DNA of 64,000 nt, taken from the NCBI GenBank assembly GCA_003116975.1, contig BGKB01000005.1, positions 129,880-193,879 of the forward strand, read 5' to 3'. The notes beneath the pieces were generated by a model. That model saw only the letters and a list, made by a program, of their open reading frames with translations. It was not told where the DNA came from and searched no databases. The translations under genes were made by a program, and so were the position numbers. Source of the stretch: Aurantiochytrium sp. KH105 (lineage: Eukaryota > Sar > Bigyra > Thraustochytrida > Thraustochytriidae). This document shows, piece by piece, positions 55,164 to 64,000 of this stretch. Position 1 is the stretch's first letter. Each line of letters begins with the position of its first letter.

Positions 55164-57425
55164 TTATGCAAGCTTGTATTCCCGGACCTCGGTGAGGATT
55201 GTGAGCGCGCGATGCAGCAACTTGCTGGTTTCCTTGAGGTTGCCGCGCGTCAGAGCAACCTGATCATCCTCGCGAAGAAGATCGTCAAATAGCTCTTCTT
55301 TGTACAACTCGCGGATAAGCTCCGTATGCACGCTCTCTTTAACATGGTTGACAAGGAAAAACATGACCGTTTTCGGCGTGAGATCGCGGATCGTGCTGCG
55401 CGAGATGCTGAGATAAGTGTCGATGAGACGCTTGATGATGCGGACCTGGGCATCCTTCTCGGCCTCGGTAGTATCCGCAGCCATGCCCTCGCTCTGGAGA
55501 AGAGTTGCCTTTTGCGCAAAACTCGACACCATTCGCGACGAGGAGAGCGAGTTCTGACGGATTCCACGAGCTCCACCCGGGGCCGACGACGTCGTGCCAT
55601 TGTTCGTGCGCTCGTTGAAGATGAAGGACATAAAGTTTGACTTGCGGCCATTCTCTTCAGTGTTCTCCTCCTCTACGACTTCCTCGTCACCGGCCAGGGC
55701 TGCGGCAGAGTCGGCCGTGGCGGCATCGGCGTCGATGCCAGGAACGCCGTCGAGATCGAGCGAGTACGTCTTGGAGCGCGGCTTGTGCCTCGCGCGCATG
55801 GGCTCGGACGAGAGCGATGCAACGGACGACGCAGAGTCCGACGGCCGCGGTTCGACGAGGACGTCGAGCATCTGCTCCGAAGACGTGTACGGCATGTTGC
55901 GAATAAGACTGAGCTTGCTGGAGAAGTCCGGATGACTCGTGTTGATGAAAGCCTGTTCGATCCGAATGAGGTTTTCGATCATTTCCTGCGTTGGGCCAAG
56001 GTTGTCTCCGAGCATGCCCTGGACAACGTCAAGAACGCGTTCCTGCAGAGTGCTAAATCTTGCGAGACCCGGGAAGCATGCCTGGTCCGCGACCTCTTGG
56101 AGGACCTCGAAAACCTCCGTGACGCAAGAGAGCGCCGGTTCGCGAAGATGCGTCAGCTGCCTCTTGACGAGAATCTCAAAGGACAGCTCGGGCACAAAGA
56201 GACTTGGGCGCGGGCCCGTGGCGTTGAGGATGGCCGTGCCAATGTCGCCGTCCGAGAGTCCCTGCAAAGGAGACACCAGGAGAAGGCGTTCAGAAAAGTA
56301 TTTGAAGGCGCGCGCCAAGCGCGCCCCACCACAGAGACCGTCCTCGGAGCGAGCCGCTCGACCAGGGTCGGCGCCGCCCCGAGCGCGGCCGTCGATCGAG
56401 TCGACAAAGTATGTCGAGTACTTGCTGAGGAGGCCCAAGATGAGCTGTCCCTGCGAGGTTTTGTCTTTAAAGTCGACGGGCTCGGACCCGAGCGCGGCGA
56501 GCTCCTTGTCGACGTCGCGCAGCTGTCGCTGCACGTTTGACTTGAGATCCGGCAAGTGCTCGCGGATATGCGCGAGCAGAATGCCGTTGAGTGACTTTGT
56601 GAGATACTCTGTGCCTTGCTTTGATGCGACGCTTCGGTAGCTCGGGTGGTTGAGAAAGAAGGCGCGCTCTTTCCTGCGAAGGTCGGAGAGTGGGCTGTTG
56701 GCGTTGATTTCCGCCTGGCTCCGGTTGACGATGCCGATGTAGCCCTTTTTCAATGGAATCACCTTGCCATCGAGCGCATCAAGCACGTCGACACCCTCGT
56801 CGACGAGGTCAAGCTTGGTGAGGATGCCAATGGTCCGGTCGCCCATGGGGTCAACCTCGCGCGCCATTTTGAGCGCGTCGCTGTTGGCCAGATCTGCGTT
56901 GGCTGGCGACACTGCGAGGATAATACTGAGCGGGTTGCTAATGTACTCGAGGCACATGTTGCGAATGAGCTCCTCGATGTTGCCAGGCTGGTCCCCAACG
57001 GGGACTTTGGTGATGCCCGGGAGATCGACCAGGGTGAGGTTGAGCACATTGGGCGAAAACACCTTGAGACGGATGGCCTTGTTGCTCACGCCCTTGTTCT
57101 TGCCGGTCTCACGTTCGGTCTCGGTTTCAATTTCGCGCCGGACCTCGTCAAAGTCTGTGAACCTTTTGTTGGGCACATGCAGGAACTCGGCGTACTCTTC
57201 TTTGCCGTCCGAGTGGTAGAGCTGAAGGACAAGAGGTCTCCGAGTGCAAATTCCCGACCCGCGCGGGAGGAATCCGCGTCCTACAATGTTTTCCAGCACG
57301 GAACTCTTGCCTGACGATTGGCTTCCAATCACTACGATTTGCGGCAAGTCCAGGGCAACCTTGCGCGTTCCGATTGTGTTAAAGACATCCTGGAGCTTGT
57401 TGACGACGGGGATTAGACCCTCCAT
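55164..57425 (-). CDS. Drp1/Dnm1-type dynamin-related GTPase
   Basis: This is a 753-residue dynamin superfamily GTPase. The GTPase domain (about 1-300) has the P-loop GSQSSGKSSVLE, switch motif GICTRRPLVLQL, G3 DLPGITKVPVGDQP, G4 TKLDLVDEG and G5-region VNRSQAEIN. A middle/stalk region follows (about 310-500), then a variable B-insert (about 535-625, Ser/Ala/Glu-rich) instead of a PH domain, and a GED at about 650-745 (VRIIKRLIDTYLSISRSTI, LVNHVKESVHTELIREL). The absence of a PH or proline-rich domain points to the mitochondrial and peroxisomal fission type rather than classical endocytic dynamin. The gene starts divergent to the Rogdi-family gene. Confidence 0.95.
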   Translation of the reverse strand: MEGLIPVVNKLQDVFNTIGTRKVALDLPQIVVIGSQSSGKSSVLENIVGRGFLPRGSGICTRRPLVLQLYHSDGKEEYAEFLHVPNKRFTDFDEVRREIETETERETGKNKGVSNKAIRLKVFSPNVLNLTLVDLPGITKVPVGDQPGNIEELIRNMCLEYISNPLSIILAVSPANADLANSDALKMAREVDPMGDRTIGILTKLDLVDEGVDVLDALDGKVIPLKKGYIGIVNRSQAEINANSPLSDLRRKERAFFLNHPSYRSVASKQGTEYLTKSLNGILLAHIREHLPDLKSNVQRQLRDVDKELAALGSEPVDFKDKTSQGQLILGLLSKYSTYFVDSIDGRARGGADPGRAARSEDGLCGGARLARAFKYFSERLLLVSPLQGLSDGDIGTAILNATGPRPSLFVPELSFEILVKRQLTHLREPALSCVTEVFEVLQEVADQACFPGLARFSTLQERVLDVVQGMLGDNLGPTQEMIENLIRIEQAFINTSHPDFSSKLSLIRNMPYTSSEQMLDVLVEPRPSDSASSVASLSSEPMRARHKPRSKTYSLDLDGVPGIDADAATADSAAALAGDEEVVEEENTEENGRKSNFMSFIFNERTNNGTTSSAPGGARGIRQNSLSSSRMVSSFAQKATLLQSEGMAADTTEAEKDAQVRIIKRLIDTYLSISRSTIRDLTPKTVMFFLVNHVKESVHTELIRELYKEELFDDLLREDDQVALTRGNLKETSKLLHRALTILTEVREYKLA

Positions 57426-58470
57426 CCTCTACTTTCCCTCGTGCTCTTTCCGCTTTAAACTAACTCCCGACTCCCGACTGCTGCTGCTGCTGCTGCTGCA
57501 AGCGAGCGAGCGAGCGAGCGAGTGAGCCTTTCGATATGCCCTTCTTTTCGGTCTCGGAGCCACGAGCCAGAAAGGAGAATACGCACCGTACTGCAATAGC
57601 CTGGTTCTCGTCCTGCTCTGTTTGCTCTGCTCTACTCCGCTCTACTCTACTCTAGTCTGCTCCGCTCCGATTCCAGTCCGAGCCGAAGCCGAGCCGGACC
57701 CGAGCACGGCGCCGGCCTTTTCGCTGAGGATAGTGCTTCTCTCCCTCTCCCTACTAAACAAGGAGGCGGCGTCCTAGCCCAGCACGACCTCGCCACGCCA
57801 GCCCGCGCAGGCCAGCCAGCCCGCGACAGGACCCGCTCGCACGCACGCAGCCGCGCACGCACGCGCGTACGCACGCACCTAAGCACGCAGCCGCGCACGC
57901 AGCCGCGTCTGCCGCGCCTCGCTCGCCTCGCTCGCCTCGCTCCGCGGGCGCCGCGGCGTGCGTGGCCGGGGCTCGCTTCTCCGCGCTTTCTCTCTTTGCC
58001 TGCTCGCTTTGCCAGCTTCGTTCGCTGTTGTTGTTGCAGCCGCGCTCCGGCATCGACGAGGCAGGAGGCCGGAAACCGCCCTTCCCGCCGCCCCCGCAAG
58101 TGCGCAAACCCGCCATTCCCCACTTGCGCCCGCGCCGCGCAAGTCGCGCAAACCGCGCAAGGCTCAGCCGGGGGACCGGGGAAGAGGGGGAGGGGGCGCC
58201 GCGCGAGTCTGTGCGCCTCACGCGGGTTAACCCGCAATTATATGAGGGTAAGTGCGGAGTAACAGGCACTTGGGCCGCGGCGCGTTCCGCGAGACGTTCC
58301 GTCGACGCGCCGTTACGCCTGCTTGGGGCTGTGCTAGGGGGGTATACAGGAACATGTCGGTGCCGGGATTATACAGAAAGGAACGCTCTCCATCGCATTG
58401 CACTGGCAGATGTCATGTGGCTGATGATGATCGACGTCCATGTGAACAGAATAGCGTGAACCGGCGAGGA

Positions 58471-58493
58471 TTCACTAGGCTTTGCCTAGTGAA
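58471..58493. other. Perfect 10-bp hairpin
   Basis: TTCACTAGGC and GCCTAGTGAA are perfect inverted repeats around a 3-nt TTT loop. The next pair, A58470 with T58494, also matches. It lies in the non-coding divergent spacer. Confidence 0.8.
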
Positions 58494-59215
58494 TTTCAGA
58501 TGAGTTGCAGAGAGAAAAGCTTTTGCGTTGATGGGGATAGAAAGTGGCTGGTTTTCTGAAAGAGAAGACAATTGGCCGATGTCAGGACATTCCGTCAGTT
58601 CGCAAGTCACGAGCTTGGTGTGAGCCCCTGCTCCTCCGTCCCATTCGTATCTGCAGCTGCTGCTGATTGTGACCTATTGTCATCATCAGGACAGACAAGG
58701 CACACGAACTCGGCTCATGACGAGAATTCTGCCTCGCACGTCACTTTTTTCTCTTCTCCACCGAGAGAACACCTCGCTCAACCGTCTCGCTCGCGACCAC
58801 CCTTTCGCCTTCTCCTGGTCCTTCTCCCTCATGTTCCCGCTCTGCAACAGCCAGCCACAGCCACACTGCCACACCTGCAATCCGGCCCGGCAAATCCGCG
58901 ATCTTCGCGAGGTTCCTCCTGGTTACGTATTATTATACGCGCCGACGCATCTATCTACCTCCATTGCCGCAGCCAGTGCAGCTCGTGGCTGCCACATGCG
59001 TCTCAGCTCGTGTCTTTTGCACCCGGCGCGTCCAAGTCGAGCTTGCGCTCTTCGATCCCTCCTGCCTGCCTCAAGTCAAGCCAAGCCTCGCCGATCTCCG
59101 CGAAGGCGCGAGAAGGAAAGAAAGTATTCGCGCCAGGCCAGAGCAGCCAGAAGACGAGCTGCATGCAAGGCGGCCCAGCCAAGGTCCGCGGGGTGCACGA
59201 CGCCGCGGATCGTCT

Positions 59216-59286
59216 ACAAGACAAGACAAGACAAGACAAGACAAGACAAGACAAGACAAGACAAGACAAGACAAGACAAGACAAGA
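59216..59286 (+). repeat. (ACAAG)n pentanucleotide tract
   Basis: About 14 ACAAG units in the 5' leader of the Rogdi-family gene, about 300 nt before its ATG. Confidence 0.9.
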
Positions 59287-59583
59287 GAAAAGGAAAAGCA
59301 GGGAAGGCGGGGAAGCAAGGAAAGCGAGGCGAAGAAAGCAAGAAAGCAGGAAAGCAAACCGGGAGCGACCCGAGCCAGGCGAAGTTCGCGGCGCCGCGGA
59401 GCGGGCGGAGCGGGCGGAGCGGGCTCGCGCGCGCTGGCCGCCGGCGAGTCGCCGCGCCGCGCCCCTGCTCGAGCCGCGCAGGCCGGTCGCTCGCTCGCTC
59501 GCTCGCTCGCGGCGCGGAGCTCGCGCAGGCAGTCCGTCCGGCGGGGCGGCGCGGCGCGGTCCGAGGAGGGACATCATATCATC

Positions 59584-61587
59584 ATGGACGCCACCTTGGG
59601 CCCCAGCGCCGCGGCCGGCGCGGGGCCGCTGCCGGCGGGCGCGGCTCGCAGCGCGCGAGAGAGGGGCGTGTCCGAGGACGACGTGCCGGCGCTCGTGTCG
59701 CCCAAGCACCCGACGCCGCGGCCCGAGGCCAGCGGCGGCAGGGCAGAATCCATGGTCCTCCCCGACGACGAGGAAGGGGAGGACGCCAGCGACGAGGAGG
59801 CGCGCCTCGCGGCCGCGCTGACCGAGAAGGAGAAAATGGCCTTCAGGGCCGTGCGCAGCAGACTCGTGCGCGAGGAGCTCCCGTACACGCTCAACAAGAT
59901 CATCAAGCTGCTCCAGCAGATCATGATGGAAATTGACCCAGCCACCGGCGGCGCGCAAGAGAGCGCCCGCAACGGAACTGCCACGCCCCCCATCTTGCAT
60001 ACGAACAGTCTTGGTGGCACCACCGCCTACAATAACAACATCAACAACAATGCGAACGAGAGTGCTACAAGCAATGGCGTCAATGGACGCCGAACATCGT
60101 TGTTGCGCAAGGAGGAAAATTTTATGCCGTCGTCAGCCGCTTCAACCGCCTCGGGCCCAGCCGTCTTTGGTGGGAATCCTGGAAACAGCGCCAGCGCTGG
60201 GACAGCTGCAGGAAACGGCGCGGAGCCGCGCTCCGCGCACGACAGGCTGCCGACCATGAGCAGTGCACGAAGCACCGGGTCAGGGGCCTCGGGAACGAGC
60301 TCCCGTGCGGCGCGCCTTCCGAGCCCCCTTCAAATTCTGCGAAATCGCCCTTCGAGCCGGGCTTCCTCACGCATGACTGTGCAGACACCCGTGGGCGCTG
60401 CAAGCGCCATCGAGCCGCCCGTCACGGCCACCAATACAAAACTCGCAACGCAGGTCCAAATGCAGCAGGCGCAAGGTGCCTCGAGGTTCGCCAATCCAGA
60501 AGGCGGACTCCACATGTCACATAAACACACGAAATCGAGCGGTCTCGCGCAAACGCAGGGCCAAGCTGGAGCGTCCCCAATGTCCATGAACAATGGCCTG
60601 CGTAATCTGACACGAAAGGGTTTTCATGTCGGTCTCGGCGGCGCCACGTCTTCGGCAGCCCCTTCGGTCTCGTACTCGACTTCGTCCAGTACCTGGATGG
60701 ATGTTTCGCTTCTGATGGACGGATACTATGTTCGGCACGCCGATATTGACCTCCGGCTGCATCGGCCGTCGCGCTCCATTGTGTCTCGCCGACCTGGGTT
60801 TGTGGCCAGCGGATCGCATCACCACTTTCACACACAGCTGCATCAGCCACATCACCCTTGGATGCTGGACCAGGTCTACGAGGTCTATAACCAGGCTCGA
60901 ATGCAAGTGGAAAAGCTCGAGGGGTTCTTGGAAACCTTGCATACCGGAGAGGGCGGCGACGTCGAAGGGGCCTCGCCGCCGCCCGCCTCGAAAATGCCCT
61001 CGGAGCAGCAGACCCTTGATGCACAGCATTGCCTGCACGACCTTGTCGTGGCCCTCACGGAGGCACGCAACGTGATGACGAATCCCAGTCCCAAGACCTT
61101 TCCGCAGGTTCTACGTCCAGCGGATACGCGCGGCGGTTGCGAGTTCAAGCCCTGTCCTCCGCAAGAGATCCTCATTGACTTTTCTGTGCACCTCAACGAC
61201 CTCATTGTCACTGCGTATGAGCTCAGTTACTTTGCGCAGGGAAATAGCAAGGAGACCTCTGTTCTCGCAGACTCCTGGGTGCAAACGTGCGACTACACGA
61301 ACAAGGTCTTTCGCTTCTCGGACCCGTCGCGGACTGTGCAAGTCGTGGACCAGGTCCAAGTGCACTTCAAGGTTCATTCTCTCAAATGGGTCATGGAAAG
61401 CATCTACGAGGCTTACAATACGGCCATTCGAATGCTTCGCAAGCTCGAGTCGCTCAACAAGCATGATATGGCACTCAAGTTCAATGGTGGTCCGGCCGCC
61501 GAAGCCGAGGCGCGTCGAATCCAAGACGAAATGAAAAAGTTTGGCTCCATTCCGGCGCTCAAGTACTCGAATTGGATCACGGGCTAA
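59584..61587 (+). CDS. Rogdi/Rav2-family V-ATPase assembly protein with a large insert
   Basis: The frame is open far upstream, but that part translates the ACAAG tract and low complexity; MDATLGPS at 59584 gives 667 residues. The Rogdi family (about 290 residues) is split here: an N-terminal helix (about 86-120, FRAVRSRLVREELPYTLNKI), a disordered Ala/Ser/Asn-rich insert of about 250 residues, and the core from about 370. The core shows VSLLMDGYYVRHADIDLRLHRP, ALTEARNVMTNPSPKTFPQV, CPPQEILIDFSVHLNDLIVTAYEL and a final helix pair. These match Rogdi order and motifs. In animals Rogdi acts with DMXL and WDR7 in the RAVE-like complex that reassembles V-ATPase. The assignment rests on motif order, and I consider it likely rather than certain. 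Confidence 0.78.
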   Translation: MDATLGPSAAAGAGPLPAGAARSARERGVSEDDVPALVSPKHPTPRPEASGGRAESMVLPDDEEGEDASDEEARLAAALTEKEKMAFRAVRSRLVREELPYTLNKIIKLLQQIMMEIDPATGGAQESARNGTATPPILHTNSLGGTTAYNNNINNNANESATSNGVNGRRTSLLRKEENFMPSSAASTASGPAVFGGNPGNSASAGTAAGNGAEPRSAHDRLPTMSSARSTGSGASGTSSRAARLPSPLQILRNRPSSRASSRMTVQTPVGAASAIEPPVTATNTKLATQVQMQQAQGASRFANPEGGLHMSHKHTKSSGLAQTQGQAGASPMSMNNGLRNLTRKGFHVGLGGATSSAAPSVSYSTSSSTWMDVSLLMDGYYVRHADIDLRLHRPSRSIVSRRPGFVASGSHHHFHTQLHQPHHPWMLDQVYEVYNQARMQVEKLEGFLETLHTGEGGDVEGASPPPASKMPSEQQTLDAQHCLHDLVVALTEARNVMTNPSPKTFPQVLRPADTRGGCEFKPCPPQEILIDFSVHLNDLIVTAYELSYFAQGNSKETSVLADSWVQTCDYTNKVFRFSDPSRTVQVVDQVQVHFKVHSLKWVMESIYEAYNTAIRMLRKLESLNKHDMALKFNGGPAAEAEARRIQDEMKKFGSIPALKYSNWITG

Positions 61588-61902
61588 CAGCTTCGCGACT
61601 CTTGGTTCTCGCCGAGGATCTCGTCCAAAACCACAAGTTCTACGCGCATGCCGCAATCGAATCCTATATACTGGATATGTGTCTAAAGTATTGTTTTTCC
61701 CCTCCTCTTTTCCAAAGAAATTGATCGCCAGCGCAAGAACGTTGATGTTGCGCGCGCGCGCAAGTAAACTGATGGCTCTTTGCAACGAAGGTTCGTCTTT
61801 TCTAAAAAAACTTGCTGCACTTTGGCGGCTGACTGTGATTTTTCTTTTCCTTTTTTTGTTTTTTGTAAACTGCATGCTTGGAGATGCGTATTGAACCGTC
61901 CA
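61588..61902. other. Convergent spacer
   Basis: These 315 bp lie between the Rogdi and kynureninase stops. They are T-rich near 61840-61870. No gene is seen. Confidence 0.65.
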
Positions 61903-63276
61903 TCACTTGGCGCCGTCGGCAAGCGTTTCCTTGAGAAGCTGGACAAATCGCCAAACGTCCATGTACGAATTATAAATGGGAGCAGGCGCAATGCGCATCA
62001 CGTCGGGCTCGCGCATGTCGCAAATGACGCCCTTCTTCTCCAGAGCAGAATGCACAGCCTTGACGGGGTTTGCGAAAACGAGCGAGAGCTGACTGCCGCG
62101 CTCGTGGCGACGCGCAAAACCAGGGGTAATCGATCTGCACGCGCCAGTCGGAAGCTCGCTCTCCAAAAGCAGCTCGAGGTAGCGCGTGAGCGACTCAGAC
62201 TTGGCCCGCAGCCGAGGCATGGTGGCAGTGCGAAAGAGCTCGAGCGAGGCGCGTAGGGTGGCAAGGGGCAAAACGCAAGGGTTGCTGAGTTGCCAGCCAA
62301 AGGCTCCCTCGGTAGGAAGAAACTTGGCGTCCATTTTGAAGCGGTCCTCCTTGCGGTGACCCCACCACCCTTCGAAGCGCGGGAGCGACTTTCCGTCCCC
62401 GAACTTTGCATGCACAAAACAACCGCCGATGCCGCCTGGACCGCTGTTCAGGTACTTGTACGTGCACCAACACGCAAAGTCGACATCCCAGTCGTGAAGC
62501 TTGAGCTCCAGATTGCCTGCTGCGTGCGCTAAATCAAAGCCCACACGACAATCATCGCCGCAGTGCTTCCGCACAGCCTTGACGATGCGCTCGAACTCAA
62601 AAGCCTGACCCGTGTAGTATTGGATGCCAGAGAGCATGACAAGTGCCAGGGAGTCCGCGTGCTCCGCGATGAGGGCTTCAATGTCCTCTGTGCGGAGCGT
62701 CTCCTCCCCGGACCGAGGCTTGGCCTCGACGAGACATTCGTCTGGGTCAAAGCCCTTTTCGCGGATTTGAGACCGCGTCGCCATCCAATCCGAGGGAAAT
62801 GCCTTGGTCTCGATGAGGATCTTGTTGCGCGTCTGCGTAGGACGGTAAAAAGACACCATCATTAGATGAAGATTGACGGTCAGGCTGTTCATGGTCGCGA
62901 CTTCGCTGGTTTGTGCGCCGACCACATGGGCCATGTCCTGGATGCAGAGCTCGTCGACGGTGACCCAGGGTCGAGTGCTAGCAAAGTGGCCCTCGACGCC
63001 GAGATTCGCCCACTTGTCGAGCTCCTCGGTGACATACTCTTTCGCTTTTCGCGGCTGCAGTCCGAGCGAGTTGCCGCACAGGTAAACGCAGGACTCGGAC
63101 TCTGGATCCGCTCGGTCGACCCGCGGAAAGATGAATTCCTGGCGCAGTTCGCGCAGTTCGTCGCGGGCGTCGAGTTGCTCTGCAAACCACTGGGAGCCTA
63201 GGCCCTTGCTCGGGTCCGCGGCCTCGCCCTCGAGCGCCACGCCCAGTTCGGTCGCAGCGCGCTCGAGCAGCGCCAT
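61903..63276 (-). CDS. KYNU: Kynureninase
   Basis: This PLP enzyme cleaves kynurenine or 3-hydroxykynurenine to anthranilate or 3-hydroxyanthranilate plus alanine, in tryptophan breakdown and NAD synthesis. The first ATG in the frame is at 63276 (MALLERAATELG), giving 457 residues, close to the 465 of the human enzyme. Signatures: VYLCGNSLGLQP, TMNSLTVNLHLMM, FPSDWMATRSQI, GIQYYTGQAFE, VGFDLAHAAGNLELKLHDWDV-type region with the PLP-phosphate and Asp contacts, and the Schiff-base Lys in CWCTYKYLNSGPGG (about residue 272), then GWWGHRKEDRFKM. No leader peptide is seen, so it is probably cytosolic. It is divergent from the partial gene at the window's end. Confidence 0.96.
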   Translation of the reverse strand: MALLERAATELGVALEGEAADPSKGLGSQWFAEQLDARDELRELRQEFIFPRVDRADPESESCVYLCGNSLGLQPRKAKEYVTEELDKWANLGVEGHFASTRPWVTVDELCIQDMAHVVGAQTSEVATMNSLTVNLHLMMVSFYRPTQTRNKILIETKAFPSDWMATRSQIREKGFDPDECLVEAKPRSGEETLRTEDIEALIAEHADSLALVMLSGIQYYTGQAFEFERIVKAVRKHCGDDCRVGFDLAHAAGNLELKLHDWDVDFACWCTYKYLNSGPGGIGGCFVHAKFGDGKSLPRFEGWWGHRKEDRFKMDAKFLPTEGAFGWQLSNPCVLPLATLRASLELFRTATMPRLRAKSESLTRYLELLLESELPTGACRSITPGFARRHERGSQLSLVFANPVKAVHSALEKKGVICDMREPDVMRIAPAPIYNSYMDVWRFVQLLKETLADGAK

Positions 63277-63632
63277 CTTTCTCGACAAGCTATCCTCTGC
63301 TTTCCCGCTTTCGACGCGTCCGTGCGTTGGGAGGAAGCCTTGCTTGTCTCGCAGCTGCCCAGCCTGCGTCCAGACCTTGGTCCGCTGCAGCTTTCGTCTC
63401 GGCTTTGGAGGTCTGTCTCGTCCACGTCGCGTCAACCTCAATATGTTGAGAGATCAACTGGAGTGCGTGCAGCGCCGAGCAGCGCACAAAGAACGAGGTC
63501 GACCAGAACACGTACAAAGACGAGGACAAGGACGGGGACGGAGACGAGGACGAGGACGAGGACGAGAACGAAACCTGGAAGGTGAACTGTTGGCGAACGG
63601 CTGTCTGGTCTTCGTCGTTGTTGACTAGCGCA
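63277..63632. other. Divergent spacer upstream of kynureninase
   Basis: These 356 bp separate two start codons. A GACGAG/GACGGGGAC-type run lies at 63505-63570. It presumably holds both promoters. Confidence 0.6.
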
Positions 63633-64000
63633 ATGGCCAAAAAGAAGAAGAAGCAGCAGCAGCTGCAGCTCAAGCAACAGGACCAAAAGCCACGCGAGGC
63701 CTTGACCAAGGTAGCTGCGGCGCTCGAGGCTCTCGATGGAGAGGCTCTTCGCCAAGGTGTGCGAGAACATGTGCAAGAAGCAAATGCGCTGCAGTCAGTG
63801 CCTGCTCATGCGCGCGAGAAGATTGAGCAGAATGACGCGTCGTGGATCGTGCGCAAGACCGTGGGGGAGGCGTTCACGGGGGGCAGATCGACACCCGTCT
63901 TTGAGGTACAGACCGGCGACGAAGCACCTTTTCTTGTTTGCAAGCTGGTCGACATTGCCAATGTAGATTCGCCCAAGGGGCGAGTGATTTCTCTCTCGTA
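63633..64000 (+). CDS. Unknown protein, 3' end beyond the window
   Basis: An ATG at 63633 opens a frame that reaches the window edge without a stop, 122 residues so far. It begins MAKKKKKQQQLQLKQQ, a Lys/Gln run, continues with an acidic-basic helical stretch (ALTKVAAALEALDGEALRQG) and then a more ordered region (SWIVRKTVGEAFTGG, FLVCKLVDIANVD). No domain is recognised in this part. A nuclear or nucleolar location is possible from the Lys run but unproven. The start codon is chosen as the first ATG. Confidence 0.6.
   Translation, partial: MAKKKKKQQQLQLKQQDQKPREALTKVAAALEALDGEALRQGVREHVQEANALQSVPAHAREKIEQNDASWIVRKTVGEAFTGGRSTPVFEVQTGDEAPFLVCKLVDIANVDSPKGRVISLS

Larger units (their letters stand above)
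57426..59583. other. Divergent spacer between dynamin and Rogdi genes
   Basis: These 2.2 kb hold CTG and GAGC runs near the dynamin end, short Arg/Ala-rich frames, a perfect hairpin at 58471-58493, and an ACAAG pentanucleotide tract at about 59216-59286 in the Rogdi leader. No gene is supported. Confidence 0.6.

Noticed and set aside
58669-59583. Upstream extension of the Rogdi frame
   Set aside because: It contains the ACAAG tract read as TRQDKTRQDK and GC-rich low complexity; the ATG at 59584 is followed directly by protein-like sequence.
63277-63441. Extended kynureninase N-terminus
   Set aside because: It begins from an ATT codon only; ATG at 63276 gives the usual family length.

Overview
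This is a eukaryotic nuclear window. Reading frames are long and mostly uninterrupted, and the protein families are eukaryotic: PARP1, Rae1, dynamin-related GTPase, TTLL, Myb, Rogdi, BSD and frizzled-like. There are no operons with Shine-Dalgarno sites. Coding DNA is GC-rich, and spacers are full of simple repeats. One intron can be placed from the sequence (CXXC-zinc-protein homologue, 22181-22437). The mixture of animal-like families with compact, intron-poor genes fits a heterotrophic stramenopile such as a thraustochytrid/labyrinthulomycete. That placement is inference from gene content; no marker gene (rRNA) is present.

Layout. 1-4.2 kb: the 3' part of a tubulin tyrosine ligase-like protein with IQ motifs, facing a four-repeat Myb factor. 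4.2-7.4 kb: a long divergent spacer. 7.4-12.9 kb: a frizzled/smoothened-like receptor and a TPR-sulfotransferase. 12.9-20.8 kb: a run of DNA-damage genes (endonuclease V, an Nth-type glycosylase and PARP1) with one small unknown gene among them. 21.7-26.2 kb: the CXXC-zinc-protein homologue and a large unknown, probably nuclear, protein. 26.2-35 kb: an 8.8-kb stretch with no credible gene and many short tandem repeats. 35-41.8 kb: a BSD-domain protein, a remarkable C2-tyrosinase-matrixin fusion and the nucleoporin Rae1. 42.3-50.1 kb: an unknown protein, a WD40 protein and a double-LtrA membrane protein. 51.9-57.4 kb: branched-chain aminotransferase, an MFS-like carrier and a Drp1-type dynamin. 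59.6-64 kb: a Rogdi-family V-ATPase assembly protein, kynureninase, and the 5' part of another gene running off the window.

Genes are packed on both strands as convergent and divergent pairs. Some neighbours are very close: the first two genes converge with 23 bp between stop codons, and the sulfotransferase stop is 13 nt before the endonuclease V start codon. Transcripts must therefore overlap. No single pathway unites the window. The nearest to a functional group is the DNA-repair run; BCAT and kynureninase are amino-acid catabolic, and BCAT carries a probable mitochondrial leader.

The most unusual objects are the C2-tyrosinase-MMP-like chimera (37166-40060), the non-metazoan frizzled-like receptor (7426-10806), the zinc-ligand-free CXXC-protein homologue with a 6-nt first coding exon (21710-22443), and the sulfotransferase/endonuclease V junction.
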